Assembly (NCBI RefSeq): GCF_011067745.1
Contig: NZ_JAAMPJ010000017.1
Location: forward strand, 62,001-126,000
Length of the DNA stretch: 64,000 nt
Reading direction: 5' to 3'
From: Lentzea alba
GTDB taxonomy: Bacteria > Actinomycetota > Actinomycetes > Mycobacteriales > Pseudonocardiaceae
This document shows positions 8,525-20,043 of this stretch, one piece after another; positions within the stretch are counted from its first letter, which is position 1, and each line of letters begins with the position of its first letter. A model generated the notes under the pieces. It was not told the origin of the DNA and ran no database searches. It worked only from the letters and a program-made list of their open reading frames with translations. Both the position numbers and the translations under genes were made by a program.

Positions 8525-9148
8525 ATGCAACCAGAAAATCAGTCGGGCGGCCAGGAGAAGAGGAGCTTCATCGAGGAAGCCCGGCGCGGTCAGATCGTGG
8601 CGGCGACCGTCGAGACGATCGCCGAGATCGGGTACGCGAAGTCGTCGTTCGTGCAGATCGCGCGGCGTGCGGGCATCAGCCCCGGCTTGATCACGTACCA
8701 CTTCGCCAAGCGCGAGGAACTGATGAAGCAGGTCATGCTGACCGTGCACGACTCGATGGAACAGGCCCTCAGCTCACGGACCGAGGGCTCCGAGAGCTAC
8801 TCCGCGGCGCTGCGCGGCTTGATCGAGGGTTTCGTGCACTACTGCGCCGAGCACCCTGCCGAGCTGATCGCGATCAGTCAGATCGCGGACGCCGCACGGG
8901 ACGCCGAAGCGGCCCGCCAGTGGTCGGACGCGCAGAACGCCAGCACGCTCACCGAGCTGGAGGACATGTTCCGCGAGGGCCAGGAGGCCGGGGAGTTCCG
9001 CGAGTTCGCGCCGCGCGTGATGGCGGTGTCGGTGATCGCCGCGATGGAGGCCACGCCGGCCGAGCTCATGGCCCGGCCGGACACCGACGTCACTCAGTAC
9101 GCGAAAGAGCTCGCAGACCTGTTCGAGCTGGCGGTCAGGCGCGCTTAG
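8525..9148 (+). CDS. TetR/AcrR-family transcriptional regulator
   Basis: The 207-residue protein has a typical N-terminal TetR helix-turn-helix: ETIAEIGYAKSSFVQIARRA then GISPGLITYHFAKREEL. It is followed by an all-helical ligand domain. No ribosome site precedes the ATG at 8525, but a TAGGCT -10-like box lies about 7 bases upstream, so the mRNA is probably leaderless. It most likely represses itself and the divergent secreted protein through the 8499-8514 palindrome. The ligand is unknown. The stop overlaps the converging kinase gene by 14 bases. Confidence 0.88.
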   Translation: MQPENQSGGQEKRSFIEEARRGQIVAATVETIAEIGYAKSSFVQIARRAGISPGLITYHFAKREELMKQVMLTVHDSMEQALSSRTEGSESYSAALRGLIEGFVHYCAEHPAELIAISQIADAARDAEAARQWSDAQNASTLTELEDMFREGQEAGEFREFAPRVMAVSVIAAMEATPAELMARPDTDVTQYAKELADLFELAVRRA

Positions 9149-10733
9149 AGGCCAGCGACGCGCTGATCGCCGCCGCCGCGCCGAACACACCGCACGTGAG
9201 CGCGACCATCATCGTCGGTTCGTGCTTCAGCAACACGGACACAAGCAGCCACACGGCCAGACCGAGCCCGAACCCGAGCGGCACCGACACGATCACTGCG
9301 GCCATCCCGGTCTGCCGCTTCCGCAACGCCCGCAGGTTCGACTCCAGGTAGGCGAACGTGAAGAGCAGCAACAGCGCCGACCCGGTGCCCATGACGCTCA
9401 GCCACGGCGTCTGGTTCGAGACGAGCAGGAACTCCCGGCCGTCCACGGACGCCGTCACCGCGCCGCCGACGATCCACCGCGTGGCGCCGGGCAGCACGAA
9501 CCCTTCCGGGCTGTTCGGCACGTTCGCCAGCTCGATCCCGGCGAGGGACACCACGAGCTGGGTTCCCTGCTCCTTCACCGGATCCGCGAGGTTGAGGCTG
9601 ATCTCGTCCAGCTGCCGGCCGGTCGTCACGAACGGCACGACGACCATCGCCAGCAGCGCCACCGCCGCCACGAGCCACAGCGCCCACGGCGTGGACGGCG
9701 GCTTGATCACCGACGCGGCCGGCACCAGCGTGCTGCTGCCACTGAGCCGTGCGGCCGGGATCGGGTCCACCAGCGTGGCGCGGATCGGTTGCTGCGCAAG
9801 TGAAACGGTGTCGCGTTCGACCGGCCGCAACGACGGGCGCGTGGCCGACGCCGACACCTGCGGTGCGAGGTGCACGGGCATGCCCAGGCGCGTCAGCCAG
9901 TCCGGCCCGAACAGGTGGCCCGCCGCGGCCGACAGGTCGATCGCGAACGTTTCCGCGTTGCGGTACCGCGCGCTCGGATCCCGCGCGATGCTGCGCATCA
10001 CCACGCCCGCAAGGGGTTCCGGCACGTTCTGCAACGGCCGCGGCTCCTGGAAGACCCGCTTCTGGATCATCGCGATGGGCCCGCCACCGCGTTCGAACGG
10101 CAGGTCGCCGGACAGCAGCTCGTACAGCACCGTGCCGGTCGCGTAGACGTCCGCGGCAGGCGTCAGGGCGTTGCCCATCGCCTGTTCCGGCGCGATGTAC
10201 GCGGGCGTGCCGAGGACAGCGCCGCCGTGCGTCACGAGCGTCGCACCCTCCGACACCACCTGGGAGATGCCGAAGTCCGCCACCTTCACCACACCGTTCG
10301 AGGTGAAGAGCAGGTTCTTGGGCTTCACGTCGAGGTGCAGCACGCCGGCCTCGTGCGCCGCGTGCAGACCGGACAGCGCCGCCAGCACGATCCCGCACGA
10401 CTGCTGTGCCGTGAGGCCGTCCGTCGCGAACCGCGACCAGACCGTGCCCCCGTCGAGGCGTTCCATCACCAGCAGGTGCTCGCCCTGCTGCCGCACGTAG
10501 TCGTACACCGGCACGATGTGCGGGTGGTCGAGGCGCGCGAGCAGCCTGGCCTCGTGCTCGAACCGCTCGCTCATGCGCGGGTCCTCGGCCACCGCGTGCG
10601 GCAGCCGTTTGATCGCCACCGGCCTGCCGAGCTGACGGTGCATGCCGCCGTAGACGACACCCATCCCGCCTTCGCCGATCTGCTCGCCGACGGCGTACTG
10701 CGGCAGCGCGGCGACCACACTGGACAAAGTCAC
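9135..10733 (-). CDS. Membrane serine/threonine protein kinase (PknB-like)
   Basis: The kinase domain occupies residues about 13-270: glycine loop IGEGGMGVVYGG, ATP-site Lys 42 (VAIKRL), catalytic loop HLDVKPKNLL and DFG in VADFGISQ. The usual HRD arginine is Leu here (HLD), so activation-loop control may differ from standard kinases. One hydrophobic segment follows the linker (LWLVAAVALLAMVVV), then an extracytoplasmic stretch of about 90 residues and two or three C-terminal membrane helices. PASTA repeats are absent. The GTG start at 10733 overlaps the stop of the upstream membrane gene (GTGA), so the two are translationally coupled. Substrates are unknown. Confidence 0.88.
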   Translation of the reverse strand: MTLSSVVAALPQYAVGEQIGEGGMGVVYGGMHRQLGRPVAIKRLPHAVAEDPRMSERFEHEARLLARLDHPHIVPVYDYVRQQGEHLLVMERLDGGTVWSRFATDGLTAQQSCGIVLAALSGLHAAHEAGVLHLDVKPKNLLFTSNGVVKVADFGISQVVSEGATLVTHGGAVLGTPAYIAPEQAMGNALTPAADVYATGTVLYELLSGDLPFERGGGPIAMIQKRVFQEPRPLQNVPEPLAGVVMRSIARDPSARYRNAETFAIDLSAAAGHLFGPDWLTRLGMPVHLAPQVSASATRPSLRPVERDTVSLAQQPIRATLVDPIPAARLSGSSTLVPAASVIKPPSTPWALWLVAAVALLAMVVVPFVTTGRQLDEISLNLADPVKEQGTQLVVSLAGIELANVPNSPEGFVLPGATRWIVGGAVTASVDGREFLLVSNQTPWLSVMGTGSALLLLFTFAYLESNLRALRKRQTGMAAVIVSVPLGFGLGLAVWLLVSVLLKHEPTMMVALTCGVFGAAAAISASLASKRA

Positions 10734-11491
10734 CGTTGAATCCTCACGGTATCCACTTCGGACGGTTGCTGCCCACCCGGATGCGGTGTCACATAGCCAA
10801 GAATGAACGCGGCCGCCGCGGCGCCCACGATGAACGGGATCTCGGCCGTCGGCGACGGCGCCACCAACCGCAGCACTGACAACGAGATCACCGCCACGAG
10901 ACCGGTCCCGATCCCGGCCGGCAGGAACCGCATCGCCCGCTGCCAGCGGTTCGCGGGCAGGCGCCGCCTCGCGAGAGCGATGAGCGCGCCGGCCCACGAC
11001 AACCCTGTCAGCACCAGCACGCCCAGCCCGAACGCCCCGTAGACGGACCACAACGAGCCCTTGATGTCCCCGGTCGTCCCGACGGACGCGATGCTGTCCC
11101 GTTGCACGTCGATGACCTCGACCGTGACCGGAAGGAGACCAAGTGCCTGCGACCCCAGGTCCGTGGGCTCCAGCGGGAACGACCGCGTCTCGGAGGTCTT
11201 CGGCGGGACGTCGAACGGAACCGTTGTGTCGTAGGTGAAGAAGGTCAACGCGAGCGCGGTGCCGCTGATCCGCACGGTCTTCACGCGCTGCACGGTGTTC
11301 GTGTTGTTGCGGACCGTGATGGAGACCCTCGCGGTCTGCGCGGGGTCCAGCACGAGCGTTCCTACTCCAACCGGCCTACCGTCCACATCGGCCTCGAGCA
11401 GAACCGACCCGTCCTGTGCGGACGCCGTTGACGGCAGCAGCATAATTCCGCACCACAGCAGTAAACCTGCACCGGCCATGCGACGTCTCAC
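10730..11491 (-). CDS. Exported membrane protein with Ig-like domain, coupled to the kinase
   Basis: The product has a signal segment (MAGAGLLLWCGIMLLPSTASA), an extracytoplasmic beta-rich domain of about 120 residues with ARVSITVRNNTNTVQRVK, and about three membrane helices at the C-terminus. I do not recognise a named family. Its stop overlaps the kinase start by four bases, so both proteins are made together, and it may be the kinase's sensor or substrate at the membrane. The GTG at 11491 is used here; an ATG at 11479 is equally possible. It diverges from the surface-protein gene at 11526. Confidence 0.7.
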   Translation of the reverse strand: MRRRMAGAGLLLWCGIMLLPSTASAQDGSVLLEADVDGRPVGVGTLVLDPAQTARVSITVRNNTNTVQRVKTVRISGTALALTFFTYDTTVPFDVPPKTSETRSFPLEPTDLGSQALGLLPVTVEVIDVQRDSIASVGTTGDIKGSLWSVYGAFGLGVLVLTGLSWAGALIALARRRLPANRWQRAMRFLPAGIGTGLVAVISLSVLRLVAPSPTAEIPFIVGAAAAAFILGYVTPHPGGQQPSEVDTVRIQR

Positions 11492-11525
11492 TAGCGCACC
11501 TTAGGTTCTGATCCGGGGAGTTGGA

Positions 11526-12419
11526 ATGCGGTCTTTAGGCTTACTCGTGGCATTAGCAGCCGGTGTTACGGTGCTGGTCGCCACACCTGCGGCCGCGCAG
11601 CAACAGCTGACGGTGACCGCGAGCCCCAACAGCGGCCCAGCGGGCTCAAGTGCGACTTTCACCTGGTCAGGCTTCATCAGATGCAAGGGCACGATGCGCA
11701 TCAACTGGGGCGGAAGCGTACTGGCCACCGCACCGTGGGTGGCTAACGGTTCGGTCACCGCGACCATCCCCGCCGGGACCAAAGTCGGCACGTACACCTT
11801 CACCGCGACCGACGAGTGCCAGCGCATGGCCCGCAACCAGTTCGTCGTGACCGTGCCGCCGCCCGTCACGACCACGACGCGGCCGCCCGTCACCACCACT
11901 ACCAATCCCCCGGTGACGAACCCTCCGGTGACCAACCCGCCCGTGACGCGCCCGCCCGTCACGACGACCACCACCACTCCCCCGGTGACCACGACGACGA
12001 CCACGGACACGCCCTCGTCGTCCTCCGAGACCCCGCCCTCGTCCACCGACGCGCTGACCAACGCCGATGACGGCGTGCTGGTGCTCGACAAGGAGAACAT
12101 CCAGCCCGGCGACGACCTGACCGCGACCGGCACGGGCTGCCCCAAGGGCGCGAACGTCACCCTGAAGTCGCTCGGCCAGGACGTCGGCCAGACGACCGCC
12201 GACGACAAGGGCGAGTTCAAGTCACCGGTGAAGTTCGCGAACATCGAACCGGGCCGGCACAAGGTGCGCGCCGAGTGCGGCATCACGCTGGTCGGCAACG
12301 TCGACGTGACGCTGTCCAGCTCGTCCGGCGGCACCACCAGCACGCTCGTGGTGCTGTTGTTCTTCCTGCTCGTAGGCGCCGCCATGCTCCGCCGCCAGTT
12401 CGCCGGCCTGCGCCGCTGA
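11526..12419 (+). CDS. Surface protein with Pro/Thr-rich stalk and C-terminal membrane anchor
   Basis: A signal peptide (ending ATPAAAQ) leads into a small beta domain, then a low-complexity linker rich in PPVTTTT/NPPVTNPPVT repeats (residues about 115-170). A second beta domain has two cysteines, and a C-terminal helix LVVLLFFLLVGAAML is followed by RRQFAGLRR. This is the layout of a single-pass surface protein; there is no LPXTG sorting motif. It shares a 34-base divergent control region with the membrane Ig-like/kinase pair, so all three may act in one envelope process. GGGGAG precedes the ATG. Confidence 0.78.
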   Translation: MRSLGLLVALAAGVTVLVATPAAAQQQLTVTASPNSGPAGSSATFTWSGFIRCKGTMRINWGGSVLATAPWVANGSVTATIPAGTKVGTYTFTATDECQRMARNQFVVTVPPPVTTTTRPPVTTTTNPPVTNPPVTNPPVTRPPVTTTTTTPPVTTTTTTDTPSSSSETPPSSTDALTNADDGVLVLDKENIQPGDDLTATGTGCPKGANVTLKSLGQDVGQTTADDKGEFKSPVKFANIEPGRHKVRAECGITLVGNVDVTLSSSSGGTTSTLVVLLFFLLVGAAMLRRQFAGLRR

Positions 12420-12421
12420 CC

Positions 12422-12472
12422 GCACGCGGGGCCCTTTCGTACTGTCAGTGCGAACGAAAGCTCCCCGCGTGC
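12422..12472. repeat. GCACGCGGGG dyad repeat (copy 1)
   Basis: Inverted repeat GCACGCGGGGCCCTTTCG...CGAAAGCTCCCCGCGTGC just after the stop of the surface-protein gene. Near-identical dyads lie at 35733-35783 and 57478-57528, always between genes, so this is a dispersed REP-like family that may also terminate transcription. Confidence 0.7.
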
Positions 12473-12483
12473 ACTTCGAACAC

Positions 12484-12528
12484 ACGCGAAAGGGCCGCCT
12501 CTCCGCAGTAGAGGCGGCCCTTTCGCGT
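12484..12528. terminator. Bidirectional hairpin terminator
   Basis: A perfect 19-base stem (ACGCGAAAGGGCCGCCTCT paired with its complement) encloses a 7-base loop. It lies between the converging surface-protein gene and rbpA, so it can serve both. Confidence 0.8.
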
Positions 12529-12541
12529 TGTGCTGTGAGCC

Positions 12542-12886
12542 CTACGGCTCCTCGCGCTGACGGCGCAGCTTGGCGAGAGCCTCTTCGAGGATCGCCTCAC
12601 CGTCCGCGTCGGAGCGGCGCTCCTTCACGTACGCGAGGTGCGTCTTGTACGGCTCGTTGCGCGGAGGCGCGGGTGGCGTCTGCTCGTCACGACCTGCCGG
12701 CAGGCCGCAGCGCGGGCAGTCCCAGTTCTCCGGAACCTCCGCGTCGACCGCGAAGGAAGGCCGGGACTCGTGACCGTTCGCGCACCAGTACGACACCCGA
12801 CGACGAGGCGCGGACTCGCCGCGCTCCGACTCACCCATCGGGCCTGCGCCGACGCGGGTACCGCGAATCGCGTTACCACCGGACAT
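12542..12886 (-). CDS. rbpA: RNA polymerase-binding protein RbpA
   Basis: This 114-residue protein matches RbpA, the actinobacterial RNA polymerase partner that binds the housekeeping sigma factor and stabilises open complexes. Visible are the N-terminal GGNAIRGTRVGAGPMGE tail, the zinc-ribbon-like core (YWCANGH and WDCPRCG), and the C-terminal sigma-interacting helix with KTHLAYVKERRS. Length is normal for the family. It is reverse-strand, upstream of no coupled partner, and ends at the hairpin at 12484-12528. Confidence 0.96.
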   Translation of the reverse strand: MSGGNAIRGTRVGAGPMGESERGESAPRRRVSYWCANGHESRPSFAVDAEVPENWDCPRCGLPAGRDEQTPPAPPRNEPYKTHLAYVKERRSDADGEAILEEALAKLRRQREEP

Positions 12887-12952
12887 CGACCGTTACACCC
12901 CCACCAAGTGGTTACCCCAAGCCCCGAAGGGCTTCTGCCGCTGAACGGTTGA

Positions 12953-13195
12953 TCAGACTGACGGAGGCAGCTTGATCAACAGTCCGATGCCCACGATCGC
13001 GATGACCCAGATCGCACCGACGAAGAGCGTCAGGCGGTCCAGGTTCTTCTCCACGACCGAGGAACCGGACAAACTCGACTGCATGCCGCCGCCGAACAGC
13101 GAAGAAAGGCCGCCACCACGGCCGCGGTGCAACAGCACGAGCAGCACCAGCAGCACGCTGGAGACGATCAACAGGATCTGCAGGAACAGGATCAT
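12953..13195 (-). CDS. secG: Preprotein translocase subunit SecG
   Basis: The 80-residue protein has two membrane helices (LFLQILLIVSSVLLVLLVLL and LFVGAIWVIAIVGIGLLI) joined by a Gly/Ser loop (GGGLSSLFGGG), the standard SecG layout. It is the small accessory subunit of SecYEG. The ATG at 13195 is preceded by GAGGAAGA, which favours it over an upstream in-frame start. It lies downstream of gap-pgk-tpiA, the usual actinobacterial order. Confidence 0.95.
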   Translation of the reverse strand: MILFLQILLIVSSVLLVLLVLLHRGRGGGLSSLFGGGMQSSLSGSSVVEKNLDRLTLFVGAIWVIAIVGIGLLIKLPPSV

Positions 13196-13289
13196 TTCTT
13201 CCTCGCTGTCAGGCAGCCGACGCCATAGAGTACCTGTTCGACTGCCGAACGTGTGCAACCAGTGGGGTTAGTGGTTTATCCAGATCAAC

Positions 13290-14078
13290 TTAGGGTAGAG
13301 GCCCGCCGGCAGCCAATGCGCACAGCTTGGTGAATTCGTCGGCCTGGAGGCTGGCACCACCGACCAGAGCGCCGTCGATGTCCTTCTGCCCGATCAGCTC
13401 ACCGATGTTCGACGACTTCACCGAACCGCCGTACAGCACGCGGACGACGGCCGCGGTCTCCTCGCCGTACTTCTCCGCCACGAACGAGCGGACCAGCGAG
13501 CACACCTCCTGCGCGTCGGCCGAGGAAGCCGTGCGGCCGGTGCCGATGGCCCAGACCGGCTCGTAGGCGAACACGATCTTGGCGACCTGCTCGGCCGTGA
13601 AGCCCTTGAGACCGTCCTCCAGCTGCTGGCGGACGAGCTCCAAGTGGCCCTTGGCCTCGCGGACGTCGAGCTTCTCGCCGAAGCAGAAGATCGGCGTGAC
13701 CTCGTGCTTCAGCGCCGCCTTGATCTTCGCGTTGACGATCGCGTCCGTCTCGCCGTGGTACTCGCGGCGCTCGGAGTGACCGACCACCACGTAGTGGCAG
13801 GCCAGCTTCTTCAGCATCGCGCCGGACACCTCGCCGGTGTACGCGCCGGACTCGTGCTGCGAGATGTCCTGGGCGCCGTACTTCAGCAGCAGCTTGTCGC
13901 CGTCGACCAGCGTCTGGATGCTGCGGATGTCGACGAACGGCGGGAGAACGGCCACCTCGACCTTGGCGAAGTACTTCTCCGGGAGGGAGAAGGCGATCTT
14001 CTGCACGAGGCCGATCGCCTCGAGGTGGTTGAGGTTCATCTTCCAGTTGCCCGCGATCAGCGGGAGCCGGGCTGCCAT
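13290..14078 (-). CDS. tpiA: Triosephosphate isomerase
   Basis: Interconverts dihydroxyacetone phosphate and glyceraldehyde 3-phosphate. The 262-residue chain shows NWKMN (Lys near 13), HSERR with the electrophilic His, [11 protein letters not shown] with the catalytic Glu, and YGGSVKSSN for phosphate binding. The ATG shares one base with the pgk stop (TGATG), so translation is coupled. It is third in a gap-pgk-tpiA run. Confidence 0.97.
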   Translation of the reverse strand: MAARLPLIAGNWKMNLNHLEAIGLVQKIAFSLPEKYFAKVEVAVLPPFVDIRSIQTLVDGDKLLLKYGAQDISQHESGAYTGEVSGAMLKKLACHYVVVGHSERREYHGETDAIVNAKIKAALKHEVTPIFCFGEKLDVREAKGHLELVRQQLEDGLKGFTAEQVAKIVFAYEPVWAIGTGRTASSADAQEVCSLVRSFVAEKYGEETAAVVRVLYGGSVKSSNIGELIGQKDIDGALVGGASLQADEFTKLCALAAGGPLP

Positions 14079-15271
14079 CAGGACTCCAAAACGCTGATAC
14101 CGGGGAGAACCTTGCCCTCGAGGAACTCGAGGGAGGCGCCACCACCGGTGGAGATGTGCGAGAAACCGTCCTCGGGCAGACCCAGCGCGCGAACGGCCGC
14201 GGCGGAGTCGCCACCACCGACGACGGTGAACGCGTCGGAGGAGACCAGGGCCTCGGCGACGGCACGGGTGCCGCCGGCGTAGGTCTCGATCTCGAACACG
14301 CCCATCGGGCCGTTCCAGAACACGGTCTTGGCGTCGGCCAGCTTCGCCGCGAACAGCTCGCGGCTGCGCGGGCCGATGTCGAGGCCCATCTTGTCCGCGG
14401 GGATCGCGTCGGTCGCGACGACCTCGTGCTCGACGTTGCCGAACTCGGCCGTGACCAGCACGTCCACCGGCAACACGAGCTCGACGCCGCGCTTCTCGGC
14501 CTCGGCGATGAAGCCGCGCACCTGGTCGAGCTGGTCTTCCTGCAGCAGCGACGTGCCGACCTCGTGGCCCTGGGCCTTGAGGAACGTGTACGCCATGCCG
14601 CCACCGATGAGCAGCTTGTCGACCTTGGTCAGCAGGTTCGCGATGACACCGAGCTTGTCGGACACCTTCGAGCCGCCGAGCGCCACGACGTACGGGCGCT
14701 CCAGGTCGTCGGTGAGCTTGCGCAGCACACCGAGCTCGGCCTCGACGAGACCACCGACGTACGCGGGCAGCTTCTTCGCCACGTCGTAGACCGAGGCCTG
14801 CTTGCGGTGCACGACACCGAAGCCGTCGGACACGAACGCGTCCGCGAACGCCGCGAGCTCGTCGGCCAGCGCCGACCGCTCGGCGTCGTCCTTGGAGGTC
14901 TCACGGGCGTCGAAGCGGACGTTCTCCAGCATCACGACGCCACCGTCGGTCAGCGCCTCGACCACGGACTTCGCCGACTCGCCGACGAGGTCACCGGCCA
15001 GCGCGACCTCGGAGCCGAGCAGCTCACCGAGGCGAGCGGCGGCCGGAGCGAGGGAGAACTCGGGGTCCGGCTCGCCCTTGGGGCGGCCGAGGTGAGCGGT
15101 GACGATCACGCGGGCGCCCGCGTCGGCGAGGGCCTTGATCGTCGGCACCGACGCGCGGACGCGGCCGTCGTCGGTGATCTTGTCTCCGTCGAGGGGGACG
15201 TTCAGGTCGGCGCGCACCAGGACGCGCCGACCCGCGACACCCTCGGCGAGCAGGTCGCTGAGAGTCTTCAA
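14078..15271 (-). CDS. pgk: Phosphoglycerate kinase
   Basis: Transfers the acyl phosphate of 1,3-bisphosphoglycerate to ADP. The sequence shows [10 protein letters not shown] near the N-terminus, [10 protein letters not shown], and the C-terminal nucleotide site [12 protein letters not shown]. The length of 397 residues is typical. The most likely start is TTG at 15271, since GGAG lies about 8 bases upstream and no ATG or GTG fits. It follows gap by 16 bases and overlaps tpiA by one base. Confidence 0.97.
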   Translation of the reverse strand: MKTLSDLLAEGVAGRRVLVRADLNVPLDGDKITDDGRVRASVPTIKALADAGARVIVTAHLGRPKGEPDPEFSLAPAAARLGELLGSEVALAGDLVGESAKSVVEALTDGGVVMLENVRFDARETSKDDAERSALADELAAFADAFVSDGFGVVHRKQASVYDVAKKLPAYVGGLVEAELGVLRKLTDDLERPYVVALGGSKVSDKLGVIANLLTKVDKLLIGGGMAYTFLKAQGHEVGTSLLQEDQLDQVRGFIAEAEKRGVELVLPVDVLVTAEFGNVEHEVVATDAIPADKMGLDIGPRSRELFAAKLADAKTVFWNGPMGVFEIETYAGGTRAVAEALVSSDAFTVVGGGDSAAAVRALGLPEDGFSHISTGGGASLEFLEGKVLPGISVLES

Positions 15272-15287
15272 CGCAGTGACTCCGAAC

Positions 15288-16617
<1,330 letters not shown>

Positions 16618-16708
16618 GACGGGGATCGTGTCCACGCCTCGACGGACCCTTCAATACCCCGAAACAGCGGGTGTTACGGACCGTTACGCGCCGGTACGGT
16701 CAATCTCC

Positions 16709-19060
16709 ATGACGGCCGATGCCGCCTGCATGACATGTGGAAACCCGCTCACCGAAGCGGTCGCGGGCCGCCGCTACTGCTCCAACGCCTGCCGTCAGCG
16801 CGCCTATCGCGAACGCACCTCGGCACGCGACGACTCCTCCGGTGACTCGGGCGTGCCGACACCGCTGGACACCTTCGTCGGCCGCCGCGAGGAACTGGCC
16901 TCGCTGGCCCGCCTGGGCGCGGAGCACCGGCTCGTCTCGCTGGTCGGTCCCGCGGGCGCCGGCAAGACCAGGCTGGCCGTCCAGCACGTCGACAAACGCG
17001 CAGATCAGGTGTGGTGGACCGCGCTGGCCTCCGCGTCCGGCGTCGTCCAGGCGATCTACCACGCCGTCGGCGCCCACCCGCTGCCGAACCGCTCGGTGCG
17101 CGACGCGGTGATCGCCGAGATCGAGCAGCACCGGCGTCCGTTGCTCGTCCTCGACAACTGCGAGCACCTGCTCGCCGACGTCGCCGACGTGGTGTCCGAG
17201 TTCCTGGCCTGCTGCCCGCGGCTGCGCGTGCTGGTGACGTCACGCGAGCCTCTTCGCCTGGCCGGTGAACAGGTTTTCGCGCTCGGCGAGCTGGAATTGC
17301 CGCCCGCCGATTGCGACGTGGCCGAAGCCCTGCGTTACGACGCCGTGGTGCTTTTCCGCGATCGTGCCGTCTCAGTGGACCGCTCGTTCGAGGTGGATTC
17401 CGCGAACGTCGCCGACGTCGTCGCCGTCTGCCGCTCGCTCGACGGCATGCCGCTGGCGATCGAACTGGCCGCGCGCCGCATCACCGTCCTGTCCCCCGCC
17501 GACATCCTTGCCCGATTGGGCGACCGGCTGGCGTTGCTGACCGGCGGTCCGCGCGCCGCCGACGACCGCCACCGCACGCTGCGCGCCGCGATCGGCTGGA
17601 GCTACGACCTGCTTTCACCCGCGGAACAAGCCGCCTCGCGCCGGCTCGCGGTGCTCGGCGTGCCGTTCGACCTCGGCGTCGCGAGCGCGGTCTGCGGTGT
17701 TCCCGACGCGCTGGAGCTGCTGACCGGCCTGGAACAGAAGTCGCTGCTGGTGGTCGAGCGGGTCGGCGGCCACACGACGTTCCGCCAGCTCGAGTCCGTG
17801 CGCCTCTACTGCTATGAGCGCGCCGTTGAGTGCGGAGATGCCTCTCTCGTGGCCGACCGTGTGGTCGAGTGGGTGTGTTCGGTCGTGGAGCCGGAGATCT
17901 CGTCGTTCTTCCCGTCCCCGCCGGTCGTGCTGCGCCTGGACCGCAACGTCGGCCTGATCGAACTGGCCGTGACGCGCACGGCGGAGACAGCCGACTGGTC
18001 GCGGCACGCCCTCGCGGCCGTCGCCACGGCCTGGACCTCGACCCCGCGCGGCCCGCGCGGCGCTCCTGCCGAGCTGCTGCACCAGGCCCTGTCCCGGCCG
18101 ATGCCCCAGGCGTCCCGGAGCGCCCTGACCGTGCTGGCCGCCATGCATCACCGGGTGCGCGGCGGCTGGCACGTGACCCGCCGGTTCGCCGAGGAGTCGC
18201 TGGCGATCGAACGTGCCGACGCCTGCCGTCCCGGCACCACGGCCCGCGCGCTGGAGGTGCTCGCCTCCGCCGAGGCCCACATCGGCGATCCCGCGCTGGC
18301 CTGGCGACTGTTCGACGAGGCCGCCACGCTGCTGCACAACTCGGACGACAAGCTCGCGCGGGCCATCCTGCTGAACTCCTACGGCTGGACGTTGCTGCAG
18401 CACGGCGAGGCCGACCAGGCGGCGCCGCTGATCCGCGAGGCGCTGACGCTGACGCGCCTGCTGGGCCTGCCGCACCTGTTGAACCCGGTTCTGCACACCG
18501 CGGGCGCCATCGCCTTGGCCCGCAAGGACTGCGCCGAGGCCGTGGACCTGTTCCGCGAGAGCCTCTCCGTGGGTTCCGAACACCCGATGGACCAGTTCTA
18601 CGACCTGGAAGGCCTGGCACTGGGCCTGGTGGGCGTCGGCTCCGACGACGAACGCGCCCTGTCGCTGCTGACCGCCGCTTCGGTGGTGCGCGCCCGCTAC
18701 GACTTCCGCGCCGAGCCCTACTGGCAGGCCCTGCTGGACGAGGCCCGCGCGATCTGCCGCGACCGCATCACCGCGGGACGGCTGCGCGCCGCCGAGTCGA
18801 CCGGCGAGCGGATGTCGTTGGCGCAGGCCATTTCCTACGCCCTGACCGCCCAGCCGCCGGCCGAGGACGACGGCCTGATCTCCGCACGCGAACGGCACGT
18901 GGCGACGTTGGTGGCGGAGGGCCTGACGAACCGCCAGATCGGGCAACGGCTGGGGATCTCACCTCACACCGTTGCCCGGCACGTGACGCACGCGCGATCC
19001 AAGCTGGGCCTGAGATCGCGCGCTCAGCTGGCGGTCTGGGCAGGCCGCCACACGCTTTAG
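16709..19060 (+). CDS. Large LuxR-family ATPase regulator with N-terminal zinc-binding motif
   Basis: This 783-residue regulator has an N-terminal cysteine cluster (MTCGNPL and [14 protein letters not shown]), probably a zinc site. A P-loop ATPase follows ([13 protein letters not shown]) with [11 protein letters not shown] and TSREPLRL, as in STAND/LuxR ATPases. A helical repeat region covers about residues 430-690, and the C-terminal GerE/LuxR DNA-binding domain contains [18 protein letters not shown]. The ATG at 16709 has no clear ribosome site; TTACGGACCG-like repeats just upstream may be promoter or operator. The signal is unknown. The stop converges on whiA with a 4-base overlap. Confidence 0.88.
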   Translation: MTADAACMTCGNPLTEAVAGRRYCSNACRQRAYRERTSARDDSSGDSGVPTPLDTFVGRREELASLARLGAEHRLVSLVGPAGAGKTRLAVQHVDKRADQVWWTALASASGVVQAIYHAVGAHPLPNRSVRDAVIAEIEQHRRPLLVLDNCEHLLADVADVVSEFLACCPRLRVLVTSREPLRLAGEQVFALGELELPPADCDVAEALRYDAVVLFRDRAVSVDRSFEVDSANVADVVAVCRSLDGMPLAIELAARRITVLSPADILARLGDRLALLTGGPRAADDRHRTLRAAIGWSYDLLSPAEQAASRRLAVLGVPFDLGVASAVCGVPDALELLTGLEQKSLLVVERVGGHTTFRQLESVRLYCYERAVECGDASLVADRVVEWVCSVVEPEISSFFPSPPVVLRLDRNVGLIELAVTRTAETADWSRHALAAVATAWTSTPRGPRGAPAELLHQALSRPMPQASRSALTVLAAMHHRVRGGWHVTRRFAEESLAIERADACRPGTTARALEVLASAEAHIGDPALAWRLFDEAATLLHNSDDKLARAILLNSYGWTLLQHGEADQAAPLIREALTLTRLLGLPHLLNPVLHTAGAIALARKDCAEAVDLFRESLSVGSEHPMDQFYDLEGLALGLVGVGSDDERALSLLTAASVVRARYDFRAEPYWQALLDEARAICRDRITAGRLRAAESTGERMSLAQAISYALTAQPPAEDDGLISARERHVATLVAEGLTNRQIGQRLGISPHTVARHVTHARSKLGLRSRAQLAVWAGRHTL

Positions 19061-20043
19061 ACCTCTGCTTCCAGCATCTCCGCCGTGACCGCGGACTCCG
19101 TGTCCGGCAGGCCGAGGTCCTTGGCCCGCTTGTCCGCCATGGCCAGCAGACGCCTTATCCGGCCGGCCACCGCGTCCTTGGTCATCTGCGGGTCGGACAG
19201 CTGCCCGAGCTCCTCCAGCGAAGCCTGCCGATGCGCCAGCCGCAGCGCTCCGGCGGCGGCCAGGTGGTCCGGCGCCTCCGGGCCGAGGATCTCCAACGCC
19301 CGGGCGACCCGTGCGGCGGCGGCCACGGCCGCCCGCGCCGACCGGCGCAGGTTGGCGTCGTCGAAGTTCGCGAGCCGATTGGCGGTGGCCCGGACCTCAC
19401 GCCGCATCCGGCGTTCTTCCCACGCCAGCACCGAATCGTGTGCGCCGAGCTTGGTCAGCATCGCCCCGATGGCGTCGCCGTCCCTTATCACCACGCGCTC
19501 GGCCCCGCGCACCTCGCGCGACTTCGACCCGATGCCCATCCGACGCGCCGCACCGACCAGTGCCAGTGCCGCCTCCGGACCGGGGCAGGTGATCTCCAGC
19601 GACGAGCTGCGACCGGGCTCGGTCAGCGAGCCGTGCGCCAGGAACGCGCCGCGCCAGGCGGCTTCCGCGTCGCACACGCCACCGGACACGACCGGCGCGG
19701 GCAGACCGCGGACCGGACGGCCGCGCGGGTCGAGCAGACCGGTCTGGCGGGCCAGCCCCTCACCGTCCTTGACCACGCGGACGACGTAGCGGGTGCCCTT
19801 GCGCAGGCCGTTCGACTGGATCGTGAACACCTCGGCGTGGTGGCCGTAGAGCGCCTGGATCTCCTTGAGGAGCCTGCGGGCGGCGGAACCGAGGTCGAGC
19901 TCGGCCTCCACGACCACCCGGCCGGACACGATGTGCAGGCCGCCGGCGAACCTGAGCAGGGAGGACACCTCCGCGCGGCGGCAACAGGTCTTGGATACCG
20001 CGAGCCTGCTCAGCTCGTCCTTGACCGCCGACGTCATCGCCAC
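19057..20043 (-). CDS. whiA: Sporulation/cell-division regulator WhiA
   Basis: WhiA is a DNA-binding protein with a LAGLIDADG-like N-terminal half and a C-terminal helix-turn-helix; in Streptomyces it works with WhiB on sporulation-septation genes. Seen here: [31 protein letters not shown], and the C-terminal [20 protein letters not shown]. Length 328 is normal. GTG at 20043 is well spaced from GGGAGGG, and an ATG two codons later overlaps the yvcK stop as ATGA. It is the last gene of rapZ-yvcK-whiA. Confidence 0.97.
   Translation of the reverse strand: MAMTSAVKDELSRLAVSKTCCRRAEVSSLLRFAGGLHIVSGRVVVEAELDLGSAARRLLKEIQALYGHHAEVFTIQSNGLRKGTRYVVRVVKDGEGLARQTGLLDPRGRPVRGLPAPVVSGGVCDAEAAWRGAFLAHGSLTEPGRSSSLEITCPGPEAALALVGAARRMGIGSKSREVRGAERVVIRDGDAIGAMLTKLGAHDSVLAWEERRMRREVRATANRLANFDDANLRRSARAAVAAAARVARALEILGPEAPDHLAAAGALRLAHRQASLEELGQLSDPQMTKDAVAGRIRRLLAMADKRAKDLGLPDTESAVTAEMLEAEV

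Noticed and set aside
11870-12010. Repetitive CCGCCCGTCACGACC-like stretch considered as a CRISPR or tandem array
   Set aside because: It codes for the Pro/Thr stalk of the surface protein; the units vary and have no spacer structure.
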